This document shows, in pieces, positions 28,383 to 36,173 of a stretch of DNA of 64,000 nt. The DNA comes from Sphingomonas sp. IC-11. Lineage in GTDB: Bacteria > Pseudomonadota > Alphaproteobacteria > Sphingomonadales > Sphingomonadaceae. The notes beneath the pieces are model-generated. The model worked only from the letters and a program-made list of their open reading frames with translations. It was not told the origin of the DNA and did no database searches. Within the stretch, counting starts at the first letter, position 1. Every line of letters starts with the position of its first letter. A program made the position numbers and the translations under genes. The stretch covers positions 141,953 to 205,952 of the forward strand of contig NZ_JAJNDU010000005.1 in NCBI RefSeq assembly GCF_021043365.1, given 5' to 3'.

Positions 28383-29963
28383 ATGACCAGCAGCGACGTC
28401 CTGATCGTCGGATCCGGCGCCGCCGGGCTTACCGCAGCGCTCAACCTCGCCGATCGCTTTCAGGTGACGGTGCTTGCCAAAGGGGCGCTCAACGAAGGCT
28501 CCACGGCATGGGCGCAGGGCGGTATCGCCGCAGTGCTGGAGCCGGGCGACACGTTCGAAAATCATGTCGAGGACACGATGGTCGCGGGCGCCGGGCTCAA
28601 CGACCGCGAGATCGTGGAGTTCGTGGTCGAAAATGCGCCCGCCGCGATCGCGCGCCTGCAGAAGCTGGGTGTGCCGTTCGCGCAGGATGGGGACGCGCTC
28701 CACCTGACGCGCGAAGGTGGGCATTCGCACCGCCGCATCGTGCATGTCGACGACGCCACTGGCTGGGCGGTGCAGGAAGCGTTGCAGAAGGCGGCGGAGG
28801 CACATCCCAATATCACTCTGGTGCCCGATCAGGTCGCGATCGACCTTGCCACCAGCCGGCATGAGGAGCGCTATTCCGGCGCTGGGAATGTCTGGGGTGT
28901 CTATGCGGTGGATCGCAGGACCGGGCGCGTGAACCTGTACACCGCGCGGGCGACGATCCTCGCCACCGGGGGGGCGGGGCGCACGTATCTGTTCTCCACG
29001 GCGCCGCGCGGCGCAACCGGGGACGGCATCGCGATGGCATGGCGGGCGGGCTGCCGCGTCTCCAACATGGAGATGATGCAGTTTCACCCTACCTGCCTCT
29101 ACAATCTCGACGTCAAGAACTTCTTGATCACCGAGGCGGTACGCGGCGAGGGCGGGCGGCTGATCAATCCGCTGAACGGCCACCGCTTCATGGTGGATTA
29201 TGATGCCGAGCGGCTGGAACTGGCGCCCCGCGACGTGGTGGCGCGGGCGATCGACGCCGAGATCAAGCGCTACGGCCTTGATTACGTCCATCTCGACATC
29301 AGCCATCAGCCTGCCGATTTCGTGCGCGGGCATTTCCCCAATATCCACGACAAGCTGATGGGGCTGGGCATCGACATGACGATGCAGCCCATTCCCGTCG
29401 TGCCGGCGCAGCATTACACCTGCGGCGGGATCATCGTGGATCGCGACGGGCGCACTGACCTGCCCAATCTCTATGCGGCCGGCGAGTGCACCGAAAGCGG
29501 GCTGCATGGCGCCAACCGGCTCGCGTCCAACTCGCTGCTGGAATGTTTCGTGTTCGGCGAGGCTGCAGCCAATCACATCGCCGCCTGCTGGGACGATCTG
29601 CGCCCGGTGCCGCCGATCCGGCCGTGGGATGAAAGCCGCGTCACCGATTCGGACGAAGAAGTCGTGATCAAGCAGAACTGGACCGAGATCCGGCGCTTCA
29701 TGTGGAATTACGTCGGCATCGTGCGCACCACCAAGCGGCTTCAGCGGGCGCAGCACCGCATCAAGATGCTGACGGGCGAAGTGGAGGATTATTACGGCCA
29801 CTTCCGCGTGACCCCGGACCTGATTGAACTGCGCAACCTGTTGCAGACTGCGGAGCTGATCGTGCGTTCGGCGCTGCACCGGCAGGAAAGCCGGGGGCTC
29901 CACTACACCCTCGATTATCCGCAAACACTTGATGTGCCCGTAGATACCGTTCTGGTTCCGTAG
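28383..29963 (+). CDS. nadB: L-aspartate oxidase NadB
   Basis: A 526-residue flavoprotein that oxidises L-aspartate to iminoaspartate, the first step of de novo NAD synthesis. VLIVGSGAAGLTAALNLADR is the FAD fold. ALNEGSTAWAQGGIAAVL, HLTREGGHSHRRIVHVDDATG, MMQFHPTCLYN and CGGIIVDRDGRTDLPNLYAAGECTESGLHG distinguish it from succinate dehydrogenase. The frame opens at 28308, but homology-like sequence begins at ATG 28383. Its usual partners nadA and nadC are not next to it. Confidence 0.93.
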   Translation: MTSSDVLIVGSGAAGLTAALNLADRFQVTVLAKGALNEGSTAWAQGGIAAVLEPGDTFENHVEDTMVAGAGLNDREIVEFVVENAPAAIARLQKLGVPFAQDGDALHLTREGGHSHRRIVHVDDATGWAVQEALQKAAEAHPNITLVPDQVAIDLATSRHEERYSGAGNVWGVYAVDRRTGRVNLYTARATILATGGAGRTYLFSTAPRGATGDGIAMAWRAGCRVSNMEMMQFHPTCLYNLDVKNFLITEAVRGEGGRLINPLNGHRFMVDYDAERLELAPRDVVARAIDAEIKRYGLDYVHLDISHQPADFVRGHFPNIHDKLMGLGIDMTMQPIPVVPAQHYTCGGIIVDRDGRTDLPNLYAAGECTESGLHGANRLASNSLLECFVFGEAAANHIAACWDDLRPVPPIRPWDESRVTDSDEEVVIKQNWTEIRRFMWNYVGIVRTTKRLQRAQHRIKMLTGEVEDYYGHFRVTPDLIELRNLLQTAELIVRSALHRQESRGLHYTLDYPQTLDVPVDTVLVP

Positions 29964-30084
29964 TCGCCGACTCCTCTGGTCGCGCGTCAGGCGCGGTTCA
30001 CCGCAGAGCCGGTAAGTGCCGGTTTTCAATGGTGACTTTTGGGATAGCCTGTTTGCTCACGACTGCTCGGGGGCACAGCGGACG

Positions 30085-31200
30085 ATGATCGGACGATTGA
30101 TCGCTGGAGTGGCGCTGCTTTCACTGAGCAGTTGCGGTGTCGACGAGCGTCCCTCGCATGCCGCCGGGCCGGTGGCCCCGGCGCCCGCCTATGTCGTTGC
30201 GATCCCCGTGCCCAAGCCGACGCCGCTGCCGGTGAACCGGGCGCCGCGGGCGCTGGAAGCATCGATCAGCCAGCTGGTGCGCGAATTCCCCGGGATTGCG
30301 GGCGTGGCGGTGCGTGCGGTGGACGAAGGGTGGACCGTGGAGGCGGGGGGGCGGCGGCCCCTGCCGCAACAAAGCGTAAGCAAGCTGTGGGTCGCGATGA
30401 CGGTGCTCGATCAGCGCGACGCCGGCCGGTTGCGGCTTGACGATGCGGTGACGCTGACGCCGTCCGACCTGACGGTTTTCCACCAGCCGATCGCTTATCT
30501 GGTGAAGAACGGCGTCTGGAACACCACGGTCGGCGACCTGTTGCACCGCGCGCTGACGCAGAGCGACAATACGGCGAACGATCGGCTGCTGACGCTGGTG
30601 GGCGGGCCGTCCGCGGTGCGCGCCTTCATTGAGCGCAAGCAGCTGGGCGACATCCGCTTCGGACCGGGCGAGCGGATGTTGCAGGCGAAAACGGCCGGGT
30701 TGACGTGGGACCAGTCGATGAGCGTCGGCAACACGTTCTCGATCATGCGCGCCCGCCTTGATCCTGCCGTGCGTCAGGCGGCCTTGCAGGCGTATATCGA
30801 CAATCCCCCCGATGGCGCCGCCCCGCTGGCCATTGCCGACGCGCTGGCGAGGCTGGCCCGTGGCGAGCTGCTTTCCGAAACCTCGACGCGCCTCTTGATC
30901 TCCACCATGGAATCCAGCCGCACCGGGCGGGCGCGGCTGCGGGCGGGTGCGGCGCCCGGCTGGACGCTGGCGCACAAGACGGGAACCGGGCAGGAACTGG
31001 GCCGACGCAACGCAGGGTTCAACGATGTCGGCCTGCTGACCTCGCCCGAGGGTCGCCGCTACGCCGTGGCAGTGATGATCGGCGATACCCAGCGGCCGAT
31101 GCGCGATCGTCAGCAGCTGATCCAGGCGGTGGCGGCCACCGTTACGGGCTATCGCGGGCCGGCGATCGCATCGCGCGAGGCGGACGAGCCGGAAAGCTGA
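30085..31200 (+). CDS. Class A beta-lactamase-like serine hydrolase lipoprotein
   Basis: A 371-residue predicted lipoprotein (LSLSSCG, Cys17). It has the three class A signature sites in order: SVSK with nucleophile Ser97 and Lys100, SDN at 160-162, and KTG at 298-300. A glutamate at residue 196 lies 36 residues after SDN, the same distance as Glu166 in TEM-type enzymes, in an ExxLQ setting where classical enzymes have ExxLN. Between that glutamate and KTG there are about 35 extra residues relative to TEM. It could be a true beta-lactamase or a related peptidoglycan hydrolase; sequence alone does not decide. Confidence 0.8.
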   Translation: MIGRLIAGVALLSLSSCGVDERPSHAAGPVAPAPAYVVAIPVPKPTPLPVNRAPRALEASISQLVREFPGIAGVAVRAVDEGWTVEAGGRRPLPQQSVSKLWVAMTVLDQRDAGRLRLDDAVTLTPSDLTVFHQPIAYLVKNGVWNTTVGDLLHRALTQSDNTANDRLLTLVGGPSAVRAFIERKQLGDIRFGPGERMLQAKTAGLTWDQSMSVGNTFSIMRARLDPAVRQAALQAYIDNPPDGAAPLAIADALARLARGELLSETSTRLLISTMESSRTGRARLRAGAAPGWTLAHKTGTGQELGRRNAGFNDVGLLTSPEGRRYAVAVMIGDTQRPMRDRQQLIQAVAATVTGYRGPAIASREADEPES

Positions 31201-31246
31201 TCTGTATCGATTGACGAGGCGGAGTGGCCGCAGCAAGGCGCCGGGC

Positions 31247-32251
31247 ATGCGCTTCTTTTCCGACAACGCCGCCCCCGTCCATCCCGCCGTTCTCACCGCC
31301 ATTGCCCAGGCGGATGTGCTCGACACGGCATACGATGGTGATCGCTGGTCCGGCATGCTGGACGCGCGATTGTCGGCGCTGTTCGAGACGGAGGTGGAGG
31401 TGCTGTGGGTACCGACGGGCACGGCGGCGAACTGCCTCGCGCTCGCCGCGCTCTGCCCCCCGCATGGTGCGGTGCTGTGCCACCATGACGCGCATATCCA
31501 GAATGACGAATGCGGCGCGCCGGAATTCTACACCCATGGTGCAAAGCTGCTGCTGGCGGACGGCGAGGGCGCGAAGCTGACGCCCGAAAGCCTCAACTCG
31601 CTGCTGGCGACGATCCGCACCGATGTTCACCAGGTGCAGCCGCATGCGATCTCCATCACCAATGCGACGGAATATGGCCTCGTCTATCAGCCGGCGGAGG
31701 TCGCGGCGATCGGCGCGCTGGCGGCCGAGCGTGGCCTCGCGCTTCACATGGACGGCGCGCGCTTCGCCAATGCACTGGTTCACGCGGATTGCTCGCCCGC
31801 TGACATGACGTGGCGCGCGGGCGTCACGGCGCTCAGCTTCGGCTTCGTCAAGAACGGCGGCATGGGCGCCGAGGCCCTGGTGTTCTTCAAGCGCGGGCTG
31901 GTTGAGGCGAGCCGATATCGCCGCAAGCGGGCGGGCCTGCTGTTTTCCAAGGGCCGCTATCTCGCCGCGCAGATCCTCGCGCTGCTGGAGGAGGACCGCT
32001 GGCTGGCGAATGCGCGCAACGCGAACGAGGGCGCGGCGCTGATCGCCGCCGCCGCCGGCACGCGGCTGGTGCATCCGGTGGAGGCGAACGAAGTGTTCCT
32101 GCGCGTCACCGCGGAGGAAGCGGCATCGCTGCGCAGCAAGGGCTTCGACTTTTACGATTGGAGTCCCGGCGAGGCGCGGCTGGTGGTGTCGTGGAACCAG
32201 CGGGCCGAGGATATCCGGCCGCTGGCGGAGGCGATCGCGGCGCTGGGGTGA
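31247..32251 (+). CDS. Low-specificity threonine aldolase
   Basis: A 334-residue PLP-dependent, fold type I enzyme that splits threonine or allo-threonine to glycine and acetaldehyde. MRFFSDNAAPVHPAVLTAI opens it, VLWVPTGTAANCLALAALC binds the cofactor phosphate, LHMDGARFANAL holds the pyridine-nitrogen Asp, and LSFGFVKNGGMGAEALVFF holds the Schiff-base lysine. The start at 31247 is preferred over the frame opening at 31211. Confidence 0.9.
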   Translation: MRFFSDNAAPVHPAVLTAIAQADVLDTAYDGDRWSGMLDARLSALFETEVEVLWVPTGTAANCLALAALCPPHGAVLCHHDAHIQNDECGAPEFYTHGAKLLLADGEGAKLTPESLNSLLATIRTDVHQVQPHAISITNATEYGLVYQPAEVAAIGALAAERGLALHMDGARFANALVHADCSPADMTWRAGVTALSFGFVKNGGMGAEALVFFKRGLVEASRYRRKRAGLLFSKGRYLAAQILALLEEDRWLANARNANEGAALIAAAAGTRLVHPVEANEVFLRVTAEEAASLRSKGFDFYDWSPGEARLVVSWNQRAEDIRPLAEAIAALG

Positions 32252-32427
32252 CCCATTCGCCGGGGCTGTCGGCGCCATCCGGCGGCCTTGTCCCGGCGTT
32301 CACGGCATGCGGAATAGCCGGGCGATGAAGCAACGGGTCCGCGGATGCAGGATCACCCCTGTGCCGAGTTGCGCCAACTGACCGGCGTGACGTTGTTTTT
32401 CTGGTGGCGGCGGCATAGCGCACGATC

Positions 32428-33345
32428 ATGACCGCCCAACCTCCCCCGCAATCGACACGCGCCCGCGTGCTGATCCCCTTCGGGATCGTGACGTTGATCT
32501 GGGGATCGACCTGGCTGGTCATTCGCGATCAGCTTGGCGTGGTGCCGCCGTCGTGGTCGGTCAGCTACCGCTTTCTGGTGGCCGGGCTGGCGTTGTTCAT
32601 CTGGGCGGCGATCCGGCGGGAGCCGGGTAAGATCGACGCGCGCGGGTTTGCCTTCGCCGCCGCACTGGGCCTTGCGCAGTTCGTCCTTAACTTCAACTTC
32701 GTCTATCGCGCCGAGCAGTTCATCACCTCGGGCCTCGTGGCGGTGGTGTTTGCGCTGCTGCTGATTCCCAACTCGCTGTTCGGCCGGATCTTCCTGGGGC
32801 AGCGGTTGGGCCGGCAGCTCGTCATTGGCTCCGCGATTGCGATGGCGGGCGTCGCGCTGCTGTTCATCCACGAGATCCGCAGCGATCCCAATGGGCCGAC
32901 CGCCTCGCTGGTGGGGATCGGCCTGACCTTATGTGCCATCCTGTCCGCTTCGAGCGCGAATGTGATGCAGGGTACGGAGACGGCGCGGGCCTATCCGATG
33001 CTGCGTACCACGGCCATTGCCATGCTCTTGGGCGGCACATTCGATGCGGTGTGGGCGTGGTTCACGGTGGGTCCGCCGGTGATGGAGTGGCGGCTCGGCT
33101 ATGTCGCCGGGATCCTGTACCTCGGGATCTTCGCCTCGGCCTTGGCCTTTCCGCTTTATTTCGGGGTGATCCGCATCATCGGGCCGGCCAAGGCGGCTTA
33201 TTCCAGCGTCATCGTGCCAGTGATCGCCATGGCGCTGTCGACGATGTTCGAGGGCTATCGCTGGTCGCTTTTGGCGGCGGCCGGCGCGGCGCTGGCCGCA
33301 GCTGGGCTCATTGTCGCGCTCACGGCGCGCAGGCCCAATCGGTAA
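32428..33345 (+). CDS. EamA/DMT-family transporter
   Basis: A 305-residue membrane protein with ten hydrophobic segments in two EamA repeats (about residues 10-140 and 160-300). FGIVTLIWGSTWLVIRDQLG at the N-terminus and FPLYFGVIRIIGPAKAAYSS in the second repeat are typical. Substrates in this superfamily are amino acids, nucleosides or other metabolites; none can be assigned. Its last 91 bases overlap the convergent SDR gene. Confidence 0.88.
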   Translation: MTAQPPPQSTRARVLIPFGIVTLIWGSTWLVIRDQLGVVPPSWSVSYRFLVAGLALFIWAAIRREPGKIDARGFAFAAALGLAQFVLNFNFVYRAEQFITSGLVAVVFALLLIPNSLFGRIFLGQRLGRQLVIGSAIAMAGVALLFIHEIRSDPNGPTASLVGIGLTLCAILSASSANVMQGTETARAYPMLRTTAIAMLLGGTFDAVWAWFTVGPPVMEWRLGYVAGILYLGIFASALAFPLYFGVIRIIGPAKAAYSSVIVPVIAMALSTMFEGYRWSLLAAAGAALAAAGLIVALTARRPNR

Positions 33346-34070
33346 TCGGGATAAAGCGGGCGCCAGCCGAGCACCCGCTTTGCCTTTCCATTCGCGACAC
33401 GCCGGTTCTCCGCATAAAAGGCGCGGGCGGCGGGCGACAGGCTCGCCAGTTCGACAACTGCCGGTGGCGGTACGCCCAACATGGCGGCGGCTTGCTCGAT
33501 CACGCAATCCTGGCTGGTCGGCAAGTCATCAGCGAGGTTGTAGGCGCCCGGCGGCGCAGTGAAGCCGGCGACGACGCCACTGGCGATGTCGGCCACGTGA
33601 ATCCGGCTGAACACCTGATCGGCAAGACGGGTGCGGTGGGCGGTGCCGGCAGCAACCCGGTCCAGTGGCGAGCGACCCGGTCCATAAATGCCGGGCAGGC
33701 GGAAGACGCGCGCGCCGTGCGCGAGCCAGGCGGCGTCCGCCGCATTGCGCGCCGGCCGGCGACCACGGATAGGCGCGCTTTCGTCGACCCATGCGCCGCC
33801 AGCGTCGCCATAGACGCCGGTGGAGGAGAGATAGCCGAGCCAGCGTCCGTCCAGCGCATCGCCATAACGGGCGAGGACGGGGTCATTCTCCCCCGGCGGC
33901 ACGGAGGAGAGAACGTGCGTTGCAGCGGCAAGGCCGGCGCGGACCGCGGCATCATCGTCGAACCGGATCGTGCCGGCGCGACCATCGCGCGTGGTGGCGA
34001 GGATCGGCCAGCCGCTCGCATCGGCGATCGCGCTGGCGGCATAACCGAGGCCGAAGATGAACAGGCGCAT
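33255..34070 (-). CDS. NAD(P)-binding SDR-type protein (YeeZ-like)
   Basis: A 271-residue extended short-chain dehydrogenase relative. The Rossmann start LFIFGLGYAASAIAD is followed by LSSVPPGENDPVL, YLSSTGVYGDAGGAWVDE, VFRLPGIYGPGRSPLDRV and FSRIHVADIASGVV. This matches the YeeZ-like group, whose reaction is unknown. The C-terminal 25 residues (Ala/Ser/Pro-rich) are encoded opposite the end of the EamA transporter gene, a 91-base convergent overlap. Confidence 0.82.
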   Translation of the reverse strand: MRLFIFGLGYAASAIADASGWPILATTRDGRAGTIRFDDDAAVRAGLAAATHVLSSVPPGENDPVLARYGDALDGRWLGYLSSTGVYGDAGGAWVDESAPIRGRRPARNAADAAWLAHGARVFRLPGIYGPGRSPLDRVAAGTAHRTRLADQVFSRIHVADIASGVVAGFTAPPGAYNLADDLPTSQDCVIEQAAAMLGVPPPAVVELASLSPAARAFYAENRRVANGKAKRVLGWRPLYPDYRLGLRAVSATMSPAAASAAPAAAKSDQR

Positions 34071-34100
34071 GGGGCCTGTTATCGCAGCGATGAGCGTTGC

Positions 34101-34195
34101 GTCACCCCATCATGGTGTTCGCCGTGACGTGTCGGATTTCGCGTGCGGCTCGGCGTGGGCGAAAGGATTGAGCTTCGCCGCATGGCCGGGGTGAC
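34101..34195. repeat. Intergenic inverted repeat, GTCACCCC...GGGGTGAC class
   Basis: GTCACCCC (34101-34108) and GGGGTGAC (34188-34195) form the ends of a 95-base element in the 240-base space between the SDR and M28 genes. The same outer arms bound the element at 5192-5273, although the interiors differ in length and sequence. Confidence 0.5.
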
Positions 34196-34262
34196 AGCCA
34201 GAATGCGCGGTTCGCGCCCCGCGCCATCGGAGCGTTTCTGCGACAGGCGTTCGGGGTCCGGG

Positions 34263-34293
34263 GCGTTATGCCGGGATGCGCCCGGCATAACGC
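34263..34293 (-). terminator. Thirteen-base-pair hairpin after the M28 peptidase gene
   Basis: GCGTTATGCCGGG (34263-34275) pairs perfectly with CCCGGCATAACGC (34281-34293) around a five-base loop, 18 bases beyond the M28 stop on the minus strand. No U tract follows in either direction. The position suggests a transcription stop or an RNA-stabilising 3' structure. Confidence 0.6.
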
Positions 34294-34310
34294 ATGAGGT
34301 GGAGTGGGAA

Positions 34311-35945
34311 TTACTGCCCCATCGGCCCCTTGAAGAGCGTGCCGAAGTAATCGCCCTTGTTCCACACCGGCCGCGACGGAGCATCGGCGATGTCGCGCGC
34401 GATGCGATAGTTCACGTCCACGAAGCGTACGCCTTCCTCCCATTGAATCGGCTGCGACAGGTCGTCGGAGGGCTTGTGGTAATTGGTGGAAAGGAAATGC
34501 TCCACCGCTGCCTTGCCCGGTCCCTTCTGGCCCGGCCACAGGAACACGGAAGGCACACCCTTCTGCACGAAGCGGAAGTGATCGGAGCGCACGAAAATGC
34601 CTTCGTCCGGGATCGGATCGGGCGATAGCGCAACGCCGGCACCTTCCACGGCACGACGGATGATCGGGCCGAGCGTGGAGCGGTCGCCGCCGAATGCCAC
34701 CATGTCCTCGAACTTGTAGGTGAGGATCGGCATGTCGAGATTAACGTTGGCGATGATCGAATCCGCCGGGACCGTCGGATGGTTGGCGAAATAATCGCTG
34801 CCGATCAGGCCCTTCTCCTCCGCCGTGACGGCCAGGAACAGGATGGTGCGCTTCGTCGCGCCTTCCTTCTGGAAGCGTTTCGCTTCCTCGATCAGGCTGG
34901 CGATGCCGATCGCATTGTCCAGGGCGCCATTGTGGATCTTGTCATCCGCCTTGCCGCTGACGCCGACGTGATCGAGGTGCGCGGACAGGACCACCACCTC
35001 GCGCGCGAGAGCGGGATCGCTGCCGGGCAGCACGCCGACCACGTTGGACGACTGTGCCTTGTCGAACTGGGTCTTGGTCGTGACGGCGAGGGCGGTCGGA
35101 AGCGCCTCTGCCTTGAAGCTGGCGTCCGCCTTGTCGGCTTCACGCGCGACCTTGGCCCACGGAGTGCGAGCGCCCGCGAAAAGCTTCTGAGCGCCGGAGA
35201 GGCTCAGCGTCGCAAGGGTGGGGATGCCGCCTTCCTCGACATGGCCGGTGCCATCAGCATTGGCCCAGGTCATGCGGGTGTGGCCATTCGCCTCGACCAG
35301 CCGTGCGAACGGGCGCTGCTTGTCGGAACGGGGCGTGACGAGGGTGATCGTGCCGACGGCGCCACGCTCGGCGGCGAAGCGCGCCTTGGTGGTCGGCGAG
35401 CCGAGCCACGCGCGCTCCTCACCCGTCATCTTGGAGGGCGAGCCGCTGACAAAGGCGACGATCTTCCCCTTCACATCGACGCCGCGGTAATCGTCCCGCC
35501 CATATTGGGGCGCAACGATGCCGTAGCCGACGAACACGACCGGCGCCGACACGTTGGTCTCCGTGGCTCGCGGGTTTGCCGAGGGGATGTAGTCGGTGCC
35601 GAAGGCAAGCGCCGTCTGACCAGCCGGTCCCGTGATGCTGAGCGTGCCCTGGCCATCGGGCTTGTAGGCGACGAGCGGCACCTGCTGCGCGTAGGTGCCC
35701 TTCTCGCCGCCCGGCTTCAGCCCGGCGGCGAAGAATTGCGCGGCAACATATTGGGCGGCAATGTCATATTCCGGGCTGCCCGCCTCACGCCCGCGCATCG
35801 CGTCGGAAGCGAGGAACATCACGTGTGACTTGATCGCGGCTGCCTCGGCGGACAGCGCTGCTTCGGCAGCTGGGGCTGCGGCATTCTGGGCGATGGCGGA
35901 AACGGGAAGGGACGTGAGGCAAAGGGCCAGGATCAAACGGCGCAT
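34311..35945 (-). CDS. Secreted M28-family aminopeptidase
   Basis: A 544-residue exported zinc peptidase. It has a signal peptide (RRLILALCLTSLPVSAIAQ), then an N-terminal M28 segment (HVMFLASDAMRGREAGSPEY), an inserted PA-type domain (about residues 130-260) and the catalytic core. Metal ligands are visible in VVLSAHLDHVG, HNGALDNAIGIASLIEEAKR, AVTAEEKGLIGSDYF and the C-terminal FLSTNYHKPSD. The start at 35945 is chosen because the upstream extension to 36065 lacks a signal-like sequence. It is divergent from pepN. Confidence 0.9.
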   Translation of the reverse strand: MRRLILALCLTSLPVSAIAQNAAAPAAEAALSAEAAAIKSHVMFLASDAMRGREAGSPEYDIAAQYVAAQFFAAGLKPGGEKGTYAQQVPLVAYKPDGQGTLSITGPAGQTALAFGTDYIPSANPRATETNVSAPVVFVGYGIVAPQYGRDDYRGVDVKGKIVAFVSGSPSKMTGEERAWLGSPTTKARFAAERGAVGTITLVTPRSDKQRPFARLVEANGHTRMTWANADGTGHVEEGGIPTLATLSLSGAQKLFAGARTPWAKVAREADKADASFKAEALPTALAVTTKTQFDKAQSSNVVGVLPGSDPALAREVVVLSAHLDHVGVSGKADDKIHNGALDNAIGIASLIEEAKRFQKEGATKRTILFLAVTAEEKGLIGSDYFANHPTVPADSIIANVNLDMPILTYKFEDMVAFGGDRSTLGPIIRRAVEGAGVALSPDPIPDEGIFVRSDHFRFVQKGVPSVFLWPGQKGPGKAAVEHFLSTNYHKPSDDLSQPIQWEEGVRFVDVNYRIARDIADAPSRPVWNKGDYFGTLFKGPMGQ

Positions 35946-36173
35946 TCGTGCTTCCAAAAAGCCTTGTTCATCGGGAAACGCTCGATCGCATACCGCACAG
36001 GATGACGGCAGCCATCGTTCGAAGAAGTGCCGCACGTCAAAGCCTGCGACACGTCTCCACCGCACTCGACACGAACGAAGGGGAGTGGACCTGATCGCCA
36101 GACGTAGCAGCCAAGACTTTCACCGCAAGCTTTAGCGATGGAACCACAAGCCGCCCCGTCTATATCTCCTATC

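Noticed and set aside
30085..31200. Calling this gene a clinical antibiotic resistance determinant
   Set aside because: Spacing and motif differences and its chromosomal setting do not support more than a class A-like fold; activity is unknown.
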